A DNA stretch of 44,077 nucleotides from Clostridiaceae bacterium (GTDB lineage Bacteria; Bacillota; Clostridia; Saccharofermentanales; DTU023). Made by a program: the position numbers and the translations under genes. Numbering within the stretch: position 1 is the first letter of the stretch; each line of letters starts with the position of its first letter. Of the stretch, positions 40,178 through 44,077 are shown one piece after another. Location: NCBI GenBank assembly GCA_012800435.1, contig JAAZJH010000052.1, forward strand, positions 1 through 44,077, written 5' to 3'. A model generated the notes under the pieces. That model had not been told where the DNA came from. It searched no databases and saw nothing but the letters and a program-made list of their open reading frames with translations.

Positions 40178-42251
40178 GTTTAAGACGTCGTCGTTCATCA
40201 ATGAATCGGTCACGATCCTACCCGGTATTTCAACAACGCGTGCACGCCTTCTGAAAAAGCTTGACGTCGAGACGGTGCGGGATCTTCTTTGGCTCATACC
40301 GCGAACGTACGCCGACTGGTCTACACCTGTACCCATAAGTCGGCTTCAAGAAGGCGAGATCGGCGTCATTCGTGCTGCGCCGACGACCGTGCCGTCTCTT
40401 CGACGTCGCGGCAAATTATCGTGGATACGTTCACGTCTTGCAGACCATTCCGGCACGATCAACACGATCTGGTTTAATCAGCCTTGGCTTTCAGAGATAT
40501 TATTACGAGGTAAGACTTTTCTTTTTCGCGGAAAGGTTGAAGCAAAGGGTACCCACCGTCAGTTTATGAATCCTGACATACGAGACGATGACAATCCGAT
40601 TCCTTTTGAGCCAATTTATCCTCTGACCGAAGGGCTTACGGTATCTGTCATTCGAAAAGCGGTGGCCGCCGCATTGGAGGATCCGTGTCTTCAAATTGAG
40701 GAGAGTCTTCCTGCATCTGTACGCGCATCCGGATGTCTTTCTACAGCAGAATTTGCATTGCGCCGCATTCATTTCCCTGAAAGTCAGAAAGATATCGAGA
40801 TCGCTCGTCGAAGATTAGCGTTTGAAGAGTTGTTTCTAGTACTCGCAGGGCTTCGCGCCTTAAAGGCGGGACGCGCCCGAGTAAAAAGTCCTCTCATGAT
40901 CTGTGACGGGAAGTGCAATGAGCGTTTAAAAGAAACGATTGAGGCGTTGCCCTTCGTTCTCACATCTTCTCAGAAAGACGCTCTTCGAGATATACTCAAC
41001 GATTTTGAAAGAAAATTTCCTGCAAACCGCCTGTTAGAGGGCGATGTGGGATCAGGTAAAACGGTTGTTGCCGTTCTCGCTATGGCGGTCGCTTGCTGGA
41101 ACGGCTATCAGTCCGTCCTTATGGCGCCGACCTCTATTTTGGCACAGCAGCATGCAGACACCGTTGATTCGTTGTTAAAGGGAAGCGGCATCAAGATCGC
41201 GCTTCTTACGGGAAGCGTGCCTCCCGCGAAACGACGGCATCTACAAGAAGAGTTAGCCGGTGGCGGCATTGACATCCTCATTGGAACACATGCCGTTTTA
41301 AATGAGAATGTTGTCTTTAAGCGGCTCGGGCTTTGCGTGACCGATGAGCAGCATCGCTTCGGTGTAAGTCAACGGCTGCGGCTGACGGATACTGAATCAT
41401 CACTCTTCGAACCTCACGTGCTTGTCATGTCCGCAACGCCGATTCCTCGGACTCTAGCCTTGATTTTATACGGCGATCTCGACTTATCTGTTATGAAAGA
41501 CATGCCAAAAGGACGTCAGGCTGTTAAGACGTATACAGCACGTGAAAAAGATCGGCCGCGCGTTGAGCGTCTTATCAGAAGAGAAGTCGATGCAACGCAT
41601 CAAGTCTTTGTCGTTTGTCCTTCAATCGATGTCAGTGATGATACTCCTCTTCGTTCCGCAGAAGAAACGTATCAACGCCTTTCTCGCGATGTTTTTCCGG
41701 ATTATGCCGTCGGCTTAATGCACGGACGCTTGAAGTCTTCGGAGAAGAAAGCGGTTATGAAGGCTTTTTCAGAGGGTAAGATTGACATCTTGGTTTCGAC
41801 AACTGTGATTGAGGTCGGTATTGATCAACCGCGCGTTACACTGCTCATTGTTGAGAATGCCGAGAGGTTCGGTTTATCGCAGTTGCATCAGTTGCGCGGG
41901 CGCGTCGGCCGTTCATCCCTTCCTTCCTTTTGTATTCTAATGAGCGATAGCGACGATCCGCTAGTTCGTCGCAGACTTCGCGCGCTATGCAAAAGCCAAG
42001 ACGGGTTTGAGATTGCGGAAGAAGATCTCTTACTTCGCGGTCCGGGAGACTTTTTTGGTGTTGAGCAGCATGGTCTTCCAAACTTTAAAGTTGCCAATCT
42101 ATATGAAGATGCAGCACTCTTGCGAGAAGCATCTAAGGCTTGTGAAGAACTTTTCTCTGAAGATCCTCTATTGAGTTCCTCAAAGAATGCTTGTGTTATT
42201 CGCTCATTTCGTGAGCGTTACGGCGAACGCCTTGCACGCCCGGGAATTTGA
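40170..42251 (+). CDS. recG: ATP-dependent DNA helicase RecG
   Basis: The 693-residue helicase remodels stalled forks and branched DNA. The N-terminal wedge (OB) domain covers roughly 60-200. LLEGDVGSGKTVVAVLAM is the Walker A segment, VTDEQHRFGVSQR the RecG-type DEQH box, VMSATPIPRTLAL motif III, and STTVIEVGIDQPRVT and HQLRGRVGRSSLPS motifs V and VI. I start at GTG 40170, eight bases inside nth, because earlier residues look unlike RecG. The ribosome site is weak (GAAAGAAG), so reinitiation after nth is likely. Confidence 0.94.
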   Translation: MSEFKTSSFINESVTILPGISTTRARLLKKLDVETVRDLLWLIPRTYADWSTPVPISRLQEGEIGVIRAAPTTVPSLRRRGKLSWIRSRLADHSGTINTIWFNQPWLSEILLRGKTFLFRGKVEAKGTHRQFMNPDIRDDDNPIPFEPIYPLTEGLTVSVIRKAVAAALEDPCLQIEESLPASVRASGCLSTAEFALRRIHFPESQKDIEIARRRLAFEELFLVLAGLRALKAGRARVKSPLMICDGKCNERLKETIEALPFVLTSSQKDALRDILNDFERKFPANRLLEGDVGSGKTVVAVLAMAVACWNGYQSVLMAPTSILAQQHADTVDSLLKGSGIKIALLTGSVPPAKRRHLQEELAGGGIDILIGTHAVLNENVVFKRLGLCVTDEQHRFGVSQRLRLTDTESSLFEPHVLVMSATPIPRTLALILYGDLDLSVMKDMPKGRQAVKTYTAREKDRPRVERLIRREVDATHQVFVVCPSIDVSDDTPLRSAEETYQRLSRDVFPDYAVGLMHGRLKSSEKKAVMKAFSEGKIDILVSTTVIEVGIDQPRVTLLIVENAERFGLSQLHQLRGRVGRSSLPSFCILMSDSDDPLVRRRLRALCKSQDGFEIAEEDLLLRGPGDFFGVEQHGLPNFKVANLYEDAALLREASKACEELFSEDPLLSSSKNACVIRSFRERYGERLARPGI

Positions 42252-42399
42252 GTATAGGGATCGTATTCGTATCTTCAGGAATAGATGTGGTAACCTGCTT
42301 GTATCAGCGCCTTTTGAGGAGAGGATAGGAAGGTAGTTGCGTTAGTTTCCTCAATCCTGTTGACGCCGTAGAACAATATAGGTTTTCGAAAGGAATGAC

Positions 42400-43008
42400 A
42401 TGCCTAGAATCATCACGGGATCTGCTCGCGGTATTCACCTATTCGTACCGAAAGGAGAGACCATTCGTCCGACATCTGATCGGGCAAAAGAAGCCCTTTT
42501 TTCAAAAATAGGCAGCCGCATTGTTGGTGGAACAGTACTTGATCTTTTTGCCGGTACCGGTCAGATCGCGCTTGAGGCGCTTTCACGCGGCGCAAAAAAA
42601 GCCGTTCTCGTGGAACGTCATCGCGAGGCGCTTGCCGCGATTCGTCACAATATCGAGAAGACACGATTTTCAGAACGGGCAGTCGTAATGTCAGGAGATG
42701 TCCATCGTGTAGCATCGCGTTTGCTTCGAGAACAGGAACGATTTGATTTCATCTACTGCGATCCCCCGTGGTCGTTTGAAGGAGAACAGATGTTATCTCT
42801 TTTTCCAACACTTCTAAAACTATGTAAGCCGAACGGCTTGATCGTGTTGGAAAGTAGCAGTAAAGGAGAACCTTTGTCATTTGATAGCGCGGGTGTGCTG
42901 TGCTTTGAACGTTGTACCTACGGCCTTACCGTGCTATCCTTTTACCATCCTGAAAAAGAGTCGGATCCTGAGACAGAATCGGATGAGAAGACGAAAGATG
43001 AAAGGTAA
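42400..43008 (+). CDS. rsmD: 16S rRNA m2G966 methyltransferase RsmD
   Basis: The 202-residue SAM-dependent enzyme methylates G966 of 16S rRNA. MPRIITGSARGIHL, RPTSDRAKEALFSKIG, VLDLFAGTGQIALEALSRGAKKAVLVE (SAM loop) and the catalytic IYCDPPW (family DPPY) are all typical. An acidic tail follows residue 185. GAAAGGA lies about six bases before ATG 42400. It is followed by coaD after six bases, the usual Firmicutes order. Confidence 0.94.
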   Translation: MPRIITGSARGIHLFVPKGETIRPTSDRAKEALFSKIGSRIVGGTVLDLFAGTGQIALEALSRGAKKAVLVERHREALAAIRHNIEKTRFSERAVVMSGDVHRVASRLLREQERFDFIYCDPPWSFEGEQMLSLFPTLLKLCKPNGLIVLESSSKGEPLSFDSAGVLCFERCTYGLTVLSFYHPEKESDPETESDEKTKDER

Positions 43009-43014
43009 AGGAAA

Positions 43015-43503
43015 ATGGACGTCAAACGTACGGTTGTGTTCGGAGGAACGTTTGACCCCTTCACGCTGGGTCATCTTCGAATAGTAGAACAGGCGCTGTC
43101 TTTTGCCGATGAAATCGTCATCGCTGTTTGTGAGAACAGTCAAAAGCGCCCAAAATTATCCGCTGATGAGCGCGTTGAGCTGATCAGGCGAGCGGTTACG
43201 CCGTTGTCTTCTGTTCGCGTCGAAAAATGTATCGGCTTATTGACCGCTTTTTGCAAAGCGGAATCCATCCGTGTTGCTGTACGCGGGATTCGCAGTGCGG
43301 CACATTTCGAAGAAGAGCAGGTTATGTCTGAAATCAATCGACGTCTTTATCCTGAATTAGTGACCATTATGATTCCGACTGCGCCGGAATTGGCTCATGT
43401 CTCATCGTCCGCCGTGCGTGAGATTGCCCGTTATGGTGGCGATCTGCATGGCTGGGTGCCAGTCGAGATTTTAGAAAATATCGCGGAGGCGTACCTCGAC
43501 TGA
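43015..43503 (+). CDS. coaD: Phosphopantetheine adenylyltransferase CoaD
   Basis: The 162-residue enzyme makes dephospho-CoA from 4'-phosphopantetheine and ATP. GGTFDPFTLGHLRIVEQA carries the nucleotidyl-transferase TxGH site, with RVELIRRAV, VAVRGIRSAAHFEEE, EINRRLYPELVTI and ELAHVSSSAVREIARYGGD following the family pattern. The ATG at 43015 has AAAGG upstream, inside the end of rsmD's tail region. The genes form a two-gene unit. Confidence 0.95.
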   Translation: MDVKRTVVFGGTFDPFTLGHLRIVEQALSFADEIVIAVCENSQKRPKLSADERVELIRRAVTPLSSVRVEKCIGLLTAFCKAESIRVAVRGIRSAAHFEEEQVMSEINRRLYPELVTIMIPTAPELAHVSSSAVREIARYGGDLHGWVPVEILENIAEAYLD

Positions 43504-43658
43504 GGTTGCTTTAGAATATGTGCCGATAATCGTCTTTGATTATCATTAACGATGAAAACGATGAAGAAAATAAGTCGTCGTGAACCTTTTACGGTACGAG
43601 ACGCTAATGTGCTCCATCAGGAAGCGTCATCATATACGACATGAGGTCTATACGAGTC

Positions 43659-43687
43659 TTGCAAAGCACGTGATAGCCGCGTAAAAT
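43659..43687 (+). promoter_or_regulatory. Promoter of the last gene
   Basis: TTGCAA (43659-43664) and TAAAAT (43682-43687) are 17 bases apart. Transcription near 43694 would give a leader of about 145 bases that includes the hairpin at 43751-43770. Confidence 0.6.
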
Positions 43688-43750
43688 CGAGAGGATAGGC
43701 CAATAAAGGTAAATTCTTTGTTGGATGATGTACAATAGAGGCATTCCGGC

Positions 43751-43770
43751 AGAAGCGCTCCGCGCTTTTT
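43751..43770 (+). terminator. Terminator-like hairpin in the leader of the last gene
   Basis: AGAAGCGC pairs with GCGCTTTT (one G-T pair) around TCC, ending in TTTTT. It lies between the promoter at 43659 and the start at 43838. It could be an attenuator, or the distal end of the coaD transcript. Confidence 0.5.
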
Positions 43771-43837
43771 CACAAGAAAATAAGGGCGTAGCGCGTTTCG
43801 GTGGTCCGAGGTTAGGTTGCCGGGGAGGAGAAAAGTT

Positions 43838-44077
43838 ATGAGTGATGATCAAATTCGCCGTCGCGGCTCGGGAAATAGACCGCCCCAAGAACTAATGCAG
43901 GATAGTCGACCATTGCCAGGTGAACAGGAACGGGATCGAAGTGTCGAGACCCTTTTAGATCGACTTGAGTCATCTTTGATTGACGCGAAAAGTGTTCCTT
44001 TTTCCGAAAAATGTATGGTGGATCGGGAAGAGATGCTTTTCTTTGTGCGCATGATTCGTGAAGGCTTACCTGAAGAA
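43838..44077 (+). CDS. Conserved clostridial coaD-linked protein, N-terminal part (coiled-coil/ATPase-like)
   Basis: The first 80 residues are seen and the gene runs off the window. After a polar start of about 35 residues comes LLDRLESSLIDAKSVPFSEKCMVDREEMLFFVRMIREGLPEE. I recognise this pattern from proteins beside coaD in Clostridia, which continue as a long coiled coil and are often annotated as V-type ATPase subunit H or ATPase-like. The role is unknown. GGGGAGGAG lies about eight bases before ATG 43838, an excellent ribosome site. Confidence 0.65.
   Translation, partial: MSDDQIRRRGSGNRPPQELMQDSRPLPGEQERDRSVETLLDRLESSLIDAKSVPFSEKCMVDREEMLFFVRMIREGLPEE

Larger units (their letters stand above)
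43504..43837 (+). other. 334-base region between coaD and the last gene
   Basis: No gene is supported. GATAATC (43525-43531) and GATTATC (43538-43544) form a weak 7-bp hairpin after coaD. A promoter is at 43659-43687 and a terminator-like hairpin at 43751-43770, so the second half looks like a transcribed leader of the next gene. Confidence 0.5.

Noticed and set aside
42541-42570. T-box-like GGTACCG sequence
   Set aside because: It lies within the rsmD coding region and has no surrounding T-box structure.

Overview
The window is a 44 kb stretch of a bacterial chromosome, almost certainly a low-to-medium G+C Gram-positive (Firmicutes/Bacillota, class Clostridia). The evidence is gene order and gene type: a rimP-nusA-rnpM-infB-rbfA-nrnA-truB-ribF operon, an mraZ-rsmH-ftsL-PBP cluster ending in sbp-ftsZ followed by nrdR, a PASTA-bearing PBP, SEDS proteins, strong GGAGG-type ribosome sites, many GTG/TTG starts, and a coaD-linked clostridial coiled-coil gene. 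No phage, insertion sequence, CRISPR array or rRNA is visible. spoIIGA-sigE-sigG are not between ftsZ and nrdR, which hints at a non-sporulating lineage, but one window cannot prove that.

Layout. (1) 1-5000: an accessory catabolic region. It holds the 3' end of a cyclase-family hydrolase (+), then four minus-strand genes: a free-standing allophanate-hydrolase C-terminal-type domain protein, a nitroreductase, an NCS2 uracil/xanthine-type permease and a cytosine-deaminase-family amidohydrolase. Together they suggest import and breakdown of an N-heterocycle. The permease has a long leader able to form a long-range helix. (2) 5091-5224: a tRNA-Arg(CCU) with its own promoter and terminator, divergent from the next operon. 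(3) 5288-14544: the transcription/translation operon from rimP to ribF. A terminator-like hairpin lies between its promoter and rimP. ylxQ is missing, NusA has an N-terminal insertion, and the RibF kinase domain is degenerate. (4) 14937-18708: envelope genes, namely an L,D-transpeptidase with an InlB-type B-repeat, lgt and rodA. (5) 18784-21648 (-): larE-larB-larC, the complete nickel-pincer cofactor pathway, with no racemase gene beside it. (6) 22036-34966: the division/cell-wall cluster mraZ-rsmH-ftsL-ftsI/spoVD-murF-mraY-ftsW-murG-ftsQ-sbp-ftsZ, lacking murE, murD, murC and murB. (7) 35003-37855: nrdR and an OmpR-type two-component system. (8) 38142-42251: a lipoprotein that looks like an HtrA protease without its catalytic residues, translationally coupled to nth and recG. 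(9) 42400-44077: rsmD, coaD and the start of a conserved coiled-coil/ATPase-like gene.

Most of the window is housekeeping. The parts most worth a second look are the HtrA-like pseudoprotease lipoprotein, the orphan larEBC operon, the structured permease leader, the N-heterocycle locus with its solitary AtzF-C-type domain, the degenerate RibF kinase half, and the leader hairpin before rimP-nusA. I see no convincing evidence of a wholly new multi-gene system. All database-type statements here come from remembered family features, not searches.
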